A stretch of 64,000 nt of DNA from Pleodorina starrii (Eukaryota > Chlorophyta > Chlorophyceae > Chlamydomonadales > Volvocaceae), in NCBI GenBank assembly GCA_030267565.1, contig BRXU01000009.1, positions 1,944,001 through 2,008,000 on the forward strand, written 5' to 3'. The notes beneath the pieces are model-generated. The model was not told the origin of the DNA. It did not search any database and saw only the letters and a list, made by a program, of their open reading frames with translations. Numbering within the stretch: position 1 is the first letter of the stretch; the number at the start of each line of letters is the position of its first letter. The translations under genes were made by a program, and so were the position numbers. Shown here one piece after another: positions 1 to 12,669 of this stretch.

Positions 1-80
1 ATAAATAATAATACAGTTCTAGTATCCTCCCCATCTTGTATTATAACGCTCGTTCCTCCATCTGTCACTTTGACTAAAAA

Positions 81-3000
81 ATGGTCTGCCCGACGTGCCA
101 TTCCGAGCCCCCGATAACGGTCGTGGTGAGGGATCCTCACATTCAAAATAAGATTGAATGCGTCAATCCATATCTCTTGGGTCAGCCGAACCAGGTGAGC
201 ACCGGCGTTCGTCGTCCGCCGATTCCAGCCACTGTGTAACGAAACCAATTCACGGACTATCGTAACTAACCGTTTGTTGCAATCAAGCAATCAAGAAGTC
301 TAACTGCGCCCCACTTACGTCCGACAGGCTCGCCGCATCCGCGATGTTAAGGGCGTGCTCCATAAGTACATAGATGTGGGCGTAAGCCTCTGGGCATACC
401 TGGCTTTTCTGCTGCGGATTCTGCTGCTGGCCCTTAACTGCACCGCTATCTTCTACGCCTTCATAACCTACAAGAGCGATCGCATCAGCGAGTGGAAGTT
501 CGAGATCCCGACGCGCATTGTGGTGTGGGCCGAGTTCGTGGGCATCTGTCTTGCGATGCTCTATATGCTCTGGCGATTCCTTGTGGTGCTTTACAAGGCG
601 GTCAAGGAGCTCGATAGCACCGCGGACAACCTCTATAAACGTAACATGGAGGTATGGTATATGCGTTGCAAAGACATAAGTGTTGTGAGTGAGCAACACT
701 CATATACGAAGAGAAGTCGTAGCAGTCAATACGGCCCATGGAGGGGCCGGGCGCTTTGCTGACTTTAACAGGTTATGAGCCCCGATCGCATGTGCGCGGC
801 TGACCGAGAGGTCGCCGGTTCGATTCCCGCTGGCTGTTGACCAGGGCTGGGGGACCGGGACGAGGCAGCCTGGGGGTGAACGTGAGGACTTATGGAGTGT
901 CGCTCACGGGGGAGTGTTGTGAGTGAGCAACACTCATATACGAAGAGAAGTCGTAGCAGTCAATACGGCCCATGGAGGGGCCGGGCGCTTTGCTGACTTT
1001 AACAATAAGCACAATGCTTCCGCACCATTGTCGTTTGTTGTTACCGTACCGTATGATTCCAGATGGTCCGAAGGGCCGTCCAGAGGGCAGAGCCAGCTAG
1101 ACCTGTACTGCAGCGGGAAACGACCAGGGCGTAATGAAAAGTCCAACAGCCGTACACACTCATATTTCATGCCCCAGATCCGGCCGACCTGCCGCCGGCT
1201 TGCTGTTTGATGAATCCCAACAACACATGTGCAAAGTATGCATTGAATCTCCGAACACCCGCAGGTGTGCAAGGCAGTACGGGAATGGTACGAGGCGCTT
1301 ATGCTGCTGGATTTCAACCTGCTGCTCTGCCTCCGCTACATCAGCCCGCCGGCAGTGATTGCGGCGCTGGGCAAGGCGCGCCAGAGGGTGTACGGAAAGT
1401 ACGGCACGCGGGTGCACCGAGAAGAGTGAGTACTGCAGCGGCCGATTGACCAACACACCTTAACACCTGCAAGGACTATGACCGCGGCGGGTCGACACTC
1501 GGCAGCAGCCGGCCAGCAGCTGCGACCAACTCCTCCGATATCAGCTACCGGTACCGGCGATTGTGTCGCGGCGCCTCGTGTTGGTTGCTGACGCAGGAGA
1601 TGGCACCGTTGCCGCAGCCCCGTGCAATTCTCGCCCCGCTGAGGTATCTTCTTTTTACCCCCCAAGAAAACCCACCTTGCCAAACCCATCACCTTGCCAC
1701 CTACACACACAAGCCCAACACGTGTCGCGTTGTCCTCTCTCATTAAACGGCGCGTTTAATTGCTTTATCAACCCCGCTCCGGACCCCGCTTCCTCCGCCC
1801 CCCTTCCCGCTCACTCGCTCGCACGCACACACACGTGCAGCTCCTGCACGGACTTTTTCTGCTGCTGCTGCTTCTACGGCCGGCTTGCGCTCTGCACTCT
1901 GCTGCAAGGCTCCGTGGTGGTGGTGCTGACGGGCGCGGCGCTGCTGGCCGTGCTCCTCAAAGTGCTGCAGCTACGCTTCCTGGGCACCGTAGAGATCCGC
2001 AACTGGAGCATCCCCGAGGTACGACAGTGTACAACACCGTACTGTGTTGGTCTGTACTGTACTGCAACGTTTGTCATAGAATTTCGGGAATCTCTTTGAA
2101 GGAAGCGCGGAACCCCGACCTCGACCATGGGGAAACAAACTGTTGACCGCCTCGTGCTGGGCAGCCCGCAAACAATCTTCCTATCCCCGCTCACATTCCC
2201 TCCACCCACCCGCACATCCACCTTGCCCGTGGGGTCACACTTCCCCACCCATCTCTTCCCCGCTCGTCCCCAACCCTTTTGTATCCACCCACTTCACGCC
2301 CGTCTCGCAGTTGCTGCTGTTCGGTCAATTCGTTGTCAACATGGTTTGGATGGACACGAGGCAGGGCGACCGCCGCAAGGCCAAGCTGGAGTTGCTGTAC
2401 CACGGGTCGGACGCGGAGGAGTCGAGCGAGGAGCGAGTGGCGCAGAGGATGGTGGACGACGTAAGGTTTCGGGGTTTGGGGAGGTTGTAAGGGACGGGGG
2501 AGTCATGCCTCGCCTGAGGTTTGAGTGCAAGGTGCCCGATCGCGTACTATTGGGTTTTAGGGTCAGCTCGGGGGGCTGCCTGTCGGTGGTTCTCGGGACA
2601 TGGACGACCCGGGATCGGGCCGCTGCCGGAAACGAGGAATTGCGAGTGCCGCTGCGGGGCTGGGCAAGGCGGGGAGTGGTGGGGGGCGCATTGGGCACTT
2701 GGTGGTTCGCGCCTGCCGGCAGCAGGCCCTCCTTAAGTCCATACTCCCCCACACGTAACAACCGCAACAACGCCCTTAGTACCTTACCGTATCCCCTCGC
2801 CACCACCCAATCCCCTGCCGCACTTGCTCCCTTTCCGTACAGCTGGCGTTAGTCGTACTGCGGTACCACTACAGCCTCATCACGGCGCTCGTCGTACATC
2901 ACTCAATCACCTCTGAGGACATCAGGTGACTCCAGTTCCAATTCCAGTTTCGTTTCGGGGGGTTTGGAGGCGTCTTGGAAAAGACGGGCATTGTGGTATT

Positions 3001-4197
3001 GATCTGGTTTGAGGCGTGGATGAGAAGGGCCGAGGGATGAAGGAAGGGGACTGCGGAAAGGCGGGACTGTGGAGTTGAGTTGCTTGCGAGGAGGATTGCC
3101 CCTCGGGGGCGGCTGCGATAGAACTCGCTAGGAAGAGCCTGCGCTCTTGCGATTCCTAGAGAGTAGAACATGTACAGAGAGCATTGTCGCCCTCAGTCGC
3201 CCCCATACCTCACACAATGCCATCCCCGGCCTACCGTATCTGGCATCACCAGCAAGACACTACCACGGAAACCAATGTCTGCGTGTTCGCCCGTCGGTCC
3301 GTCTGTGCCTTTCCGTCTGCACAGCTACATTTACATTGAGGACAACACGGAGGCGGACAGGCCGCGGCACCGAGTGGAGCACCGGGTAGGGTGGGCGGGC
3401 GGGCGAGAGAGCGGGGGCGGGGGTTGTTTGGGCGGGCGAGAGAGCGGGGGCGGGTTGCCTTGCGGGTGGGCGGCCCAGCGGACCCGGGCGCATACCGGGG
3501 GGGGCCAGCGGCCAGGCCAGGCCGGCAGCGAAGGCAAACAAACACCCAGCGGGTCCTTGCCCCGCCTGCTGTGGCAGGGTCGGGTCACCCGCCGCCCCCC
3601 ACGGGGCCCGTGAGGGCTGAAAAAGTAAAATAGCATTACGAACCGCAGCGTCCCCTTTGGGAGCTATGTGGAGGGAACCTCGGCGTAATCACCGCCTCCT
3701 GCCGCTTTGTCCTCCGCTGTGTGCAGTACGAGCACCAGCAGCCCGCGAACGGCGCCGGAGGAGCACCCGCAGCAGCACCCGCAGTGGCTGTGCCCCCACC
3801 GCCCAGGGCCGGCCGCAGCACCGATTGGGCCCGCACCGCCGCCAGCACACACGCCAACACCTACGGTCGGACGTATGCGGGCATGGGCCCAGGGGCCGGC
3901 GGCGCCGCCGCCACCGCTGTGGACGGCGGCCAGGTCGTGGTGGAGATGGCACAGGCGCAGGCGCCGCCGCGGGCGCAGGCGCATCGGGGGCCGGCGCCCG
4001 TCGCCACCGCCATGGGCGCCGGCAGCGGCGGCGATGTCGGGCCATCGGCGCCACCGTTGGCGCCGCCGTCGGGGCAGTTCCCGTACCCCTTTTACACGCA
4101 GGGTCGCGCGGCGGGCGTGCCAGTACGGCAAAACGTGGTTCCGGAGCTCAAGGAGCGGTACGAGCAGAACCTGTACTGCAACCCGCATCGTGGTTGA
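81..4197 (+). CDS. multi-pass membrane protein of unknown function, 8 exons, 513 aa
   Basis: Exons: 81-194, 328-651, 1265-1425, 1841-2018, 2311-2460, 2843-2925, 3325-3385, 3727-4197. All junctions are GT-AG and phases agree, giving one frame from ATG 81 (preceded by an A-run) to TGA at 4195. The N terminus has a CPTC motif (residues 3-6). Exon 2 encodes two long hydrophobic spans (about 56-85 and 100-125). Exon 4 encodes a third (about 217-243) just after a four-cysteine cluster (FFCCCCFYG). Shorter hydrophobic stretches lie near 260-272 and 310-328. The last 155 residues are an Ala/Pro/Gly-rich, probably disordered tail ending in YCNPHRG. I do not recognise the family. The topology suggests a small polytopic membrane protein with a cytosolic tail, and the Cys cluster could be palmitoylated (inference). 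Introns 2 and 3 carry repeats. No TGTAA occurs close after the stop. Confidence 0.7.
679..770 (+). repeat. 92-bp direct repeat, copy 1
   Basis: Lies in intron 2 of the membrane-protein gene, just after its 5' splice site. By eye it is identical to 913-1004. It opens with an inverted repeat, AGTGTTG and CAACACT, separated by 8 nt. Confidence 0.9.
913..1004 (+). repeat. 92-bp direct repeat, copy 2
   Basis: Second copy in the same intron, 142 nt after the first. The segment between the copies contains a Pol III B-box-like string, GGTTCGATTCC, at 817-827. Confidence 0.9.
1636..1664 (+). repeat. GCTGCGGTATC-pyrimidine element (family 2)
   Basis: Reads CCGCTGAGGTATC, then a T-rich tract and ACCCCCC. 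It lies in intron 3 of the membrane-protein gene and has one mismatch to the core seen elsewhere. Confidence 0.6.
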
Positions 4198-7100
4198 TAA
4201 CCTCTTGATAACTGTTCGCAACATCGCAAGGCAGGGCAGACGAGCGTCGATGGCGTGGTGGGTTTTGGGAGGCACGTCCTCTGGTAGATTGGGCGGTGCT
4301 GCGTTTGTGGGGGAGGGTTGGGGTTTGCCGATCGGAGCTTTTGGCGTCGATGGTTTATCGCCTTGGCGCACTCCGTTGCGTCGGGCGCCTTCTCGGTGAA
4401 GACGTTGGGATGGGAGGAGATGGATGTGGTTGGGGGGAGCAACTGAGGCTGGCGTCAGGACGCCGCAAGGCTGTGTGCTGCTGGAATTTATGGCGGTGCT
4501 GCTTGGGAAGCGGGAAATGGGTAGCAGGCGTAGTGAAGGAACGGAGGCGGTCTGGGCGGGAAGGGCGGCATGATAGGGCAGGACCCGTAGCTGTGCTCGT
4601 AGCGGGAGCTGGTGCGCGGCACCGCTGTGATGGGGCGCGACGTTCGCACCGGTCTTTGGAAATAGATCATGAGGGAGGGAGAATAGGGCACAGCGTTTGT
4701 TGCCGCAACGTGAAAAAAAGATGAGGCGGCGCGTGCAAGCTGCGCCAAAGTCACACTTTACGTAACCAATTTGCATGTGTAGGGCACCATCGGTAGTCGC
4801 TGCGACATGTGCTGTGGCCAAGCAATTTACACTTTTCAAATGTCCCGTCTTGGGAAGCCTATTCCGTGCCTATTTCCAGTGTTTGACGTCTGCGGACGCG
4901 ACTCCGACCATTTAATGAGTCATACCGGAGTCGACGGCTGTCGGTACAGGCCTGTACAGGCCGGTAAATCTGAAAACTGACTTTTGTTGGAGCAACCAAG
5001 TTTTATGCAGATGTCCGGGTGATTTCAAGCTTCCGGGCTTGAGAATTCGCAGCACGCCACGATGAGCTGTCGAGGCCGACGCAGCTCGTCGGGGTTCGCT
5101 TTCGCGCCATTTACGGCAGCGGGAGCCGCCCGCCGTTTTGCGGGGCCGACACGCCAAATTAGCGGTTGGGGCGATGCCATGGTTGTTCCCTTTTCTAAAA
5201 TGCCATCAAGCGGCATCAATGGTTGTCCGCTGCATCCTTGCATTGCATCGCCCATCCAGTGCGTGTTTGTTTGCCCAAGGTCGTATCGGGATAACGGATC
5301 GCGATTAGAGTCGTCTGGAAGCGTCGAAGAGGGGATCTGACCCGTCGAAGCTCGTCAATGGTGGCTGGGAGCGCGCGGCGCGGCGCGGCCGCCACTCCCC
5401 CGCAGCCCGGCACACCGCCGCAATGGCCATTACTGCGCTCAGTGCGCGCGAACTGGGGTTACGAGACCCGTGAATTTTCCAGGCCGTGGCCGAGTCTGCT
5501 AAGGAGGCGGCCAAGCCTGTCGTGTGAGAGGGTACTGTGAAGGTGCTGTCATGCAAACGGTGCCGCTTGTAAATGATGGTATGGTGCACATGCCGCGGGT
5601 CTGCTAGGGCGCCGCAACGTCCCACGCGCCAGCGCTTGATCGTGTGAACTGGACGTGTGCGCGCGACACGCGACTGCCGCACACCCACGTTCGGCACTGC
5701 CTGCGAACGTCGATGCCAGCTGTACAATGAGGGTCCTGCGCTGGCGCGTTTTGAGTCAACTTACTGTAGCCCGTTCCACCAAAATACGGAGTGCTGCACG
5801 GCAGCGCCTTGCAGTTACGGGCGCTGTCGATGGCTGGCCCGGTGGGCGGCGCGCCGTCGCACACTTGCTCAGTGACATAGCCGCTGGTGGGGGCAGGCAC
5901 ATATACCTTCTAGCACAATGTCCCTTCACCAACGCCGCCCTCGGCTACTTCGCCGTCATTCGTAACCTTACCCCCCCAGACGGGAAGAATTCTTATGACA
6001 GAGGAAGAATCCGTTCACCCTTTCACGGGCTCCGGCCTGTATGTGGATAACCCCCTCCCCCAGACCTTCGTAACCAGATTGGCAGATTCCCTGGAAGGCC
6101 GGTGAGAGCCACCGCCCACCAGAGCCACAAGGGCGACACCCAAGCAAAATGTCTGCGCGGTGTCGTCCGTTTGGGAGAACAGTGTAACTTGTCGCAGCAA
6201 GTGTCCGCGATAGGGTATCCATGGCCACATGGTGAGGTGGTGGCATGTTCGGAGCGCGCGAGCTGGAATCCCACTACAAATTTGATAGCATGAGCCATGG
6301 CAGATGCGACGCTGTTACATTTCTGTGGGAGTGACTTTACTTGCAATTTAGGCAAATCAGGATGTCCACGATTTGTCCAACCTCTGCAGCCCGAAACGAA
6401 GCACAGCTGGAAATCCAAAGGGTATCACGAGTTAAACGTTATTGAAGCAGATCTCTTGCTTTCATGCGGAATGGCACGCCATCGGTGCTGGGCTATCCCT
6501 GTTCGTAACGAAGTTCGCCGCGTCGTTACTCGTTCGCCTCGCGGAACTCTGTCATTTTCGCTCAATGTTGAACTTAGACATTCGAAATATGTAAAGGGAA
6601 TTTTTGTAATTTTATAAAGGGAACGTGCCCTGAACGTGTTCGGTTGTACGAGACTGCGACTGTCATTCGCAAATTTGAGACGAATCCGGATCGTTGTAGC
6701 TGTGCGCTGCGAGTAAACATATAGCTATGGCAAAGTCTGCGCCCGCTCGCCCACAATCCTTGAACGGGTGAATGGCAGGTGCCCAGCGCCGTAGCACTCC
6801 CCCCCACCTTCCCGCCCTCTTTCCAACCCCCCCGCGCCGTACAACCACCACGCCGCCCTATTTTGCTATTTAGTATTGGTTCGAAAGCGTTACAGGCACA
6901 ACACCAAACAACACTCGCTTCATAGAAGTACATATACAAGGACATAGTAAATTTTGACTCGTGAAGCGATTTGACTTCAATTTGAGTTTGCTTCCTCATC
7001 ACAACATTACGACGCATCATTTAACGAGGAATTTTCATCTTTATTGTGTTGCTGTGATATACTTGGACATTAACGGGATAAGTTTCTATCTCAAGTCACT

Positions 7101-7226
7101 GGCTCTTACGGCTGTAGCCGTTAACGGGCAAGCTTCGCTTTGCTTATGCGCCCAGCCCTCAAACAAATCTCCAGCAGTGAACATCCTTTTAATATCAATT
7201 TTATGACTTGCCGAAGCCCCGCCAAG
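4198..7226. other. intergenic: 3' UTR of membrane-protein gene and pherophorin upstream region
   Basis: No open frame here has both plausible splice sites and recognisable protein sequence. The nearest TGTAA after the upstream stop is at 5569-5573, far enough that I do not assign it. The only repeat I recognise is the family 1 copy at 6024-6054. The last 600 bases, before ATG 7227, are more A/T-rich than the surroundings and probably hold the pherophorin promoter; I see no convincing TATA box. Confidence 0.5.
6024..6054 (+). repeat. CACGGGCTCCGGCCT / TGGATAACCCC element (family 1)
   Basis: Intergenic copy with two differences from the consensus (CCTGTATG for CCTATACG). This is the only family 1 copy found outside a gene. 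Confidence 0.65.
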
Positions 7227-10200
7227 ATGGCGCGCGGCTTGGCCCAAGTTCTGCTGTTGGCGGTCGCGGCGCAAATCGTTTTCGGAGGTGAGCACGCGCA
7301 ATAACTAATCGTCGCATTCCCCCGCAAAAAATTGCTTGTAATATATGGACATATACCTTATTCCGACGTGTAAAACCGTAACCTCTGCTCGCCCTTCGCC
7401 ATTCTTTCCCGCCTTTTCGCAGCGGACGTCACACCCGGGAACATTGCCGGGATTAGGGCCGCCCAAACCTTTCCCTGGTGTAAATGCGATGTATACGACT
7501 GCGACTGCAGTCCATACAACCTGGTGTATGTCGGCACAACGGTAAGACCACCTCTTCTATCCACCATCGAGCCACCTTTTCGTCTTTCCTGATTATGTCA
7601 ACGGTGACAACAGCATGAAATATGGCTTAATATACAAATCGCGCAACATACATTTTCCCAATACCTGGGCCAGGCCGCGCGAAGCTGGCCAGCTGCCCCA
7701 GAATCGACAGCTGGAGTTGTTTTTTTGAAATTTTCGCGACTGTCCTCCCCCACAGGCCGTCAACGCCACGATTTCTAGGACATGCTTCGACGTCAAGTTC
7801 GTTGGCTGCGACACGTCGCGCCAATGCTGCTCCACGCTGCTCCAACTCGTGGACAAGTTCGTATTGGAGACCACTCCGCAGTGCGGCACCAAAGCCAACC
7901 TCATCGGCGTCACCATCAACGGCGCCACGCACCTGTCCTGGAATCCCTACTACTACGACGACCCAGGTGAGACCTTCCGCGCAGTTCGGTTTCGAGTCAC
8001 GACGACTCGCCGTGATGCGCCTCGTCTTGCCGTCCTTCGTCCCTTCCGGCTTCGCATCCCGCCCACCACCTCCTCACCTCCCACGCCGCCCATCATGTCT
8101 CGCCATCCTCCCCGTCTCTTTCCCAACGCATCCACCCATACCACGCACACTCTAATCCCTCTCCCACAAGCTTTGCGGCTCCTGAACCGCCGCACCCTTT
8201 CCGATTCCGTCCGCGCCCCCTCTTCCGCGCCCCGAAAAAGCAGGTGTCGTGCCTGGCTACGAATTCAAGATTTACAACCTGAGGCGTAATGTCAGCACCT
8301 TATCAGGCGCACGTATCTGCGTCACAACCCGCGCGCCCTGCTACACCTTCGCTGACCTCTGCAAGGACTCCTCCAGCTCGGGTGGCTGCAGGTGGGGCAG
8401 GGAGAAAGGGGGGGTTATCCACGTATAGGCCGGAGCCCGTAAACGGTACAGAAACAGATAAAGGGAGAAAGGGGGCGGTTGGGGGCCAAGGGTAACAACG
8501 ATACGCCTCGTTTTGATTCCACCTGATTGGGTTGGATCAGAATGGCAGCTGCTGTGACGTGAAGCCTTCCTGTGATGCGGTGTGCTATGGCGGTGTGGCA
8601 TGTTATGATGCGTTGAGTACGTGGCCAAATACGCTTCCCCTTGGTGCGTTCTTCCTGTCCTGGGGAACGTCCAATGGCATTGACTTCCATGCAATTGCAA
8701 CCGCCCCGTAGGTACTCCTTTGCGGAGTCCTCCTCAGCCATCTACTGCCCGGTGTGCGAGCCGCCGCCCCGCTCGCCCTTCCCGCCGTCGCCGCCCCGCT
8801 CGACCCGCCCGCCGTCGCCGCCGCCGTCGCCCCCATCCCCCGCACCTCCCTCCCCTCCCCCGCCGCCGTCTCCGAGGCCTCCCTCCCCCGCGCCGCCCTC
8901 TCCATCCCCGCTCGACCCGCCGCCGCCGTGCGCCGCCTGCTTCGAAGTCACCATCCTCCCGCCAGCCAACCTCACCGGCCCCCTCTACACATTTGGTTCC
9001 GGAGCACCCAACTGCTCCGAAGTCTCTAACGTCATCACCGCCGACATCGCCCTCGCCGCCTCCTTCTACGGCGCCGCCATCTCCGTACCGTTCACGCCGA
9101 TGTACTGCAACCCGTCGTACAACACAAGTGCCAGCCCCATCCTCTACCCAACCGTCAAGATCTGTGGCTCCTTCGCCTCCGCCGATGAAGCTGCCAAGAT
9201 GTCGGGCTGGCTGGAGGGCGGCATCTCCGGCCTGCGGCTCTGGGTGTTGACCCTCAAGTCCGGCGGTTGCCTGCCTGGATACGGCTTCAGCGCGCAAGCC
9301 AACGGGCTGGCGGGCAACGCCTCCTGCCTCAGCGGCACCTACTCGGAGACCTGCGCCCCGGAGCGGCCGCCCTGGCCTCCGAGGCCGCAGTTGCCGTCGT
9401 CACCGTCGTCGCCGGCGCCGTCATCCCCTGCGCCGCCGTCAAACCCGACGTCGCCGTCGAGCCCGACGCTGCCGTTGTCCCCTGAGCCGCCGTCAAACCC
9501 GCCGCCGCCGTCAAGCCCGACGCCGCCAGAACCGTCCATGCCCTCGGCGCCGTCGCCTCTGCCGCCGTCGCCGTCGCGCCCTCCGCCACCTCCACCACCG
9601 CCGCCACCACCGCCGCCACCGTCTCCGCCTCCACCACCACCGCCTCCGCCGCCGCCGTCACCACCGCCGCCTCCACCACCGCCGCCACCGCCGTCTCCGC
9701 CGCCGCCACCACCACCGCCGCCACCACCGTCGCCACCGCCGCCACCACCACCGCCGCCACCACCGTCGCCGCCGCCACCACCGCCGCCACCATTGCCGTA
9801 TCCACCCTCCCCGCCTCCGCCACCACCACCACCACCACCGCCGCCGCCGCCTCCACCACCGCCGTCGCCGAAGCCACCGTCACCTCCTCCACCCTCCCCA
9901 GAACCACCTTCCCCACCGCCTCCATTCCCGCAGCCTCCGTCTCCGCCCCCGCCGTCGCCACTTCCGCCTTCACCGCCGCCTCCCTCCCCGGAACCTCCAT
10001 CTCCGCCTCCGCCGTCTCCAGAGCCCGCACTGCCCCCACCTGTCTTCCCAATGTCGCCGTCATCGCCTCCACCGGGATATCCATCTCCGCCCCCGTCCTA
10101 TCCTCTGAACCCGCCCTCATCCCCCAGCCCGCCTTCCCCACCTCCACCGTCCCCCCTGCCGCCCTCACCGCCTCCACCGTCGCCGCTCCCGCCCTCGCCT

Positions 10201-12669
10201 CCGCCGCCCTCCCCCATCCCGCCCTCATTCCCACCCACGGCTCCATCTCCACCACCGCCGCCTCCGCCTCCACCATCCCCCTCGCTGCCTCCCAACCCGC
10301 CGTCGTCGCCCCTGCTCCCGCCGCCGATCGCACCTACTCCGCCGTCCCCGCCGCCCCCATCTCCAGAGCCGCCGTCGCCACCGCCGCCTTCGCCCCTTCC
10401 GCCATCCCCACCGCCGCCGTCACCCATGCCGCCGTCGCCACCGCCGCCGTCCCCTTCGCCCCCTTCTCCACCGCCGCCGCTGCCGCCCTCGCCACGCCCG
10501 TCCCCTCGTCCCCCTCCTTCCCCCCGGCCTCAGCCCTCCCCCCGCCCTCGTTCCCCAGTGCGGACGCCGCCCCCGCTTCAAAACCCGCCGTCGCCGCGGC
10601 CACCATCCTCAGCACCACCCTCCCCTCTTCCTCCTTCCCCACCCCCCCCATCCCCAGCACCACCCTCCCCTCTTCCTCCTTCCCCACTCCCCCCATCCCC
10701 AGCACCACCCACCCCCGTCCCTCCTTCCCCGCTCCCGCCGTCGCCTGCTCCTCCGTCGCCTGCTCCTCCGTCGCCACCGCCGCCACCACCCTGTTCCGTC
10801 TGCGCCAACGTCTACATCCAGCCCCCCTCAGACCTGCAGGGCCGACCGCTCGTCACCTTTGGCGTCAGCCCGCTGCTGTCCTGCGCCGACCTGGCCGCCT
10901 TCATCCTCGCCGACATCAACGCCGCCGCCGTCGCGCACAACGTCTCCATCTCCGTGCCCTTCGCGCTGTCCATGTGCAGTACGGAGTACGACAGTACGAC
11001 AGTACCGGTGACCATCCCGCAGGTCAAGGTCTGCGGCCAGTTCGCGACCTACGGTGACGGCGAGGCCATGGACGCCTGGCTGAAGGACTACAACTCAACG
11101 GGCCTCGTAGCCTGGGCCCAGGCCACTACGGGTGGTGTATGCCTGAACCCACAGGGCAAGCTCTCAGGGTACTCGGTCTACGCAGACTTGTATCCTTCCG
11201 GAGACGACTCCTGCCTGTACGGAAGCTTCGAGCAGCATTGTCAAGGTCAGCCGGATCCCTCCCCGCCGTCGCTGCCGCCGGTCTTTAACCCTCCGCCGTC
11301 GCCGTTGCCGCCGTCCGTCAACCAGCCCAGCCCGCCGTCGCCGCCGGCGCCGTCGTCGCCGCCGCTTGTGCTTACTCATGCGTGTCAGCAGACGTCCAAT
11401 GTGCCGTACTCCGTCAGCCCGCTGTACAACTACACCGTTACGGAGGATGGGAACCTGTACACGGCCATGTGCGTGCGGGTTTCGTCGCGCAGCTGCCGGG
11501 ATGGATACTGCTGCCCGATGGCGTTTGCCAAGGTAAGAAGGCAGCGCGACCTGCGACGACGGGAATCACATGCCTTGCCTATCCGTTCGCGCCCTTCACG
11601 TGCTGCCATAGCTGACTCACACGCCCTAGCTGTTCCGCATGCTGCTGTTGCATTGGGCGGCTTCCTTCCGTCCTCGGCTCTGTGCCTATTCAAAGCAGCT
11701 GCACTTGAGGAGAGCAGCGATGGGATTCTATCACCTGACTGACTGGGCCCCTCATCTGACTGGTGTAGATCGAAGTCCCCGTGGCGGAGGGCTGCCGCAG
11801 CAACCTCAAGCGCCTTCAGATCAACAATGCCCCTCGTGACACGAACTGGGGTGAGAGGCCGGGGGGGCACTACGTTTTACTTGGAATGTCTTTAGGACTG
11901 TCAGCAGTACGGGGGTACGGTATCCACCGAACTGTCTACACCGCAATACACAGGGTTCAAAATCTTGGCCGGGGCGGTTTTGACTGTGCCTTGTGTGTTT
12001 TTTTTATTTGCAGGACTGAACATGAGGGACCTCAACACCAACAAGACGCTCACTACTATCAAGTTTGTGGAATTGACGTGAGTGTTTTGTGCTATCTGGA
12101 TATCCACCGAAGGAAAGAAATCCACGGCAGTCCACGGCGCTGCAGCGGCTGCAGCGGCTCATCTCAGTGGCGGACGGCGGTGAATGATTTGCCCTGTGCC
12201 CTTTGTCCGTGCATCCGACCGACCCACATTATCATGACGGCCTCCACTTGGGCATCACTTGGGCCGCGTTTCACAACCACCGCAGGAGCATCAACCCCGA
12301 CGGATCGACCTTCTGCTGGCTGGTCAAGGCCGGCGTGTGCAGCAACCCAGCCAACTTCTGCTACAACGGCTACTGCCAGGCAAGTTTCTTTCCCTGCAGC
12401 CCCTGACCACAAATTATTTTTCCGGTGTGATAATTCTACGCATGTGGGCGCCAAGTGCACCGTGTTCTGTCCCCTCCAACTGGGCTTGTAAGCACCGCCA
12501 GCCCTGCACAACTGCAACCACCGCCCGCGTTCATGTTTTACCTATGCCACCGCCCTCCCCGCCTGCGTATCGATGTGCTCCCGGCCCCTTTCGCACCCCA
12601 CAGGTCAGCATCTTCTCCTACCCATCGGCATCCACGCAGAAGTGCTGCCCGGCGACGATAGTGTTCTAA
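7227..12669 (+). CDS. pherophorin, four cysteine-rich globular modules joined by Pro-rich rods, 10 exons, 1245 aa
   Basis: Exons: 7227-7287, 7423-7541, 7756-7966, 8244-8391, 8549-8620, 8712-11532, 11769-11850, 12014-12077, 12286-12379, 12604-12669. Phases agree throughout; the intron after 12379 has a GC donor (GCAAGT). Residues 1-21 form a signal peptide ([20 protein letters not shown]). Module 1 (about 22-220) has FPWCKC and CSPYNL, hallmarks of the pherophorin N domain. Module 2 (about 280-420) and module 3 (about 899-1050) resemble each other, both opening C-x-x-C and containing SVPF and a VKxCG(S/Q)FA motif. Module 4 (about 1091-1245) ends with the family's typical TFCWLV...CCP pattern. 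Between modules 2 and 3 lies a roughly 475-residue rod of SPPPP repeats, expected to be hydroxylated and arabinosylated and to be rigid. Pherophorins are secreted extracellular-matrix or cell-wall glycoproteins of volvocine algae. The exon 5 donor (GTGGCC) is weak; its alternative reads on to a stop. Confidence 0.92.
8411..8444 (-). repeat. family 1 element, pherophorin intron 4
   Basis: Minus-strand copy reading CCGTTTACGGGCTCC, then GGCCTATACG and TGGATAACCCC. On its own strand it is preceded by a short T-rich stretch. Confidence 0.75.

Noticed and set aside
766..838. tRNA gene between the 92-bp repeats
   Set aside because: A B-box-like string and a 5-bp AACAG/CTGTT end pairing are present, but the T-arm has a mismatch and no A-box or anticodon arm folds convincingly.
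4488..6700. Several 60-140-codon ORFs between the first two genes
   Set aside because: None has a recognisable motif, phase-compatible splice sites or composition like the verified exons. In GC-rich DNA such frames are expected by chance.
8734..10808. Long minus-strand ORFs opposite the pherophorin
   Set aside because: They are shadows of the SPPPP-coding exon (Gly/Ala/Val-rich read-through) with no splice or domain support.
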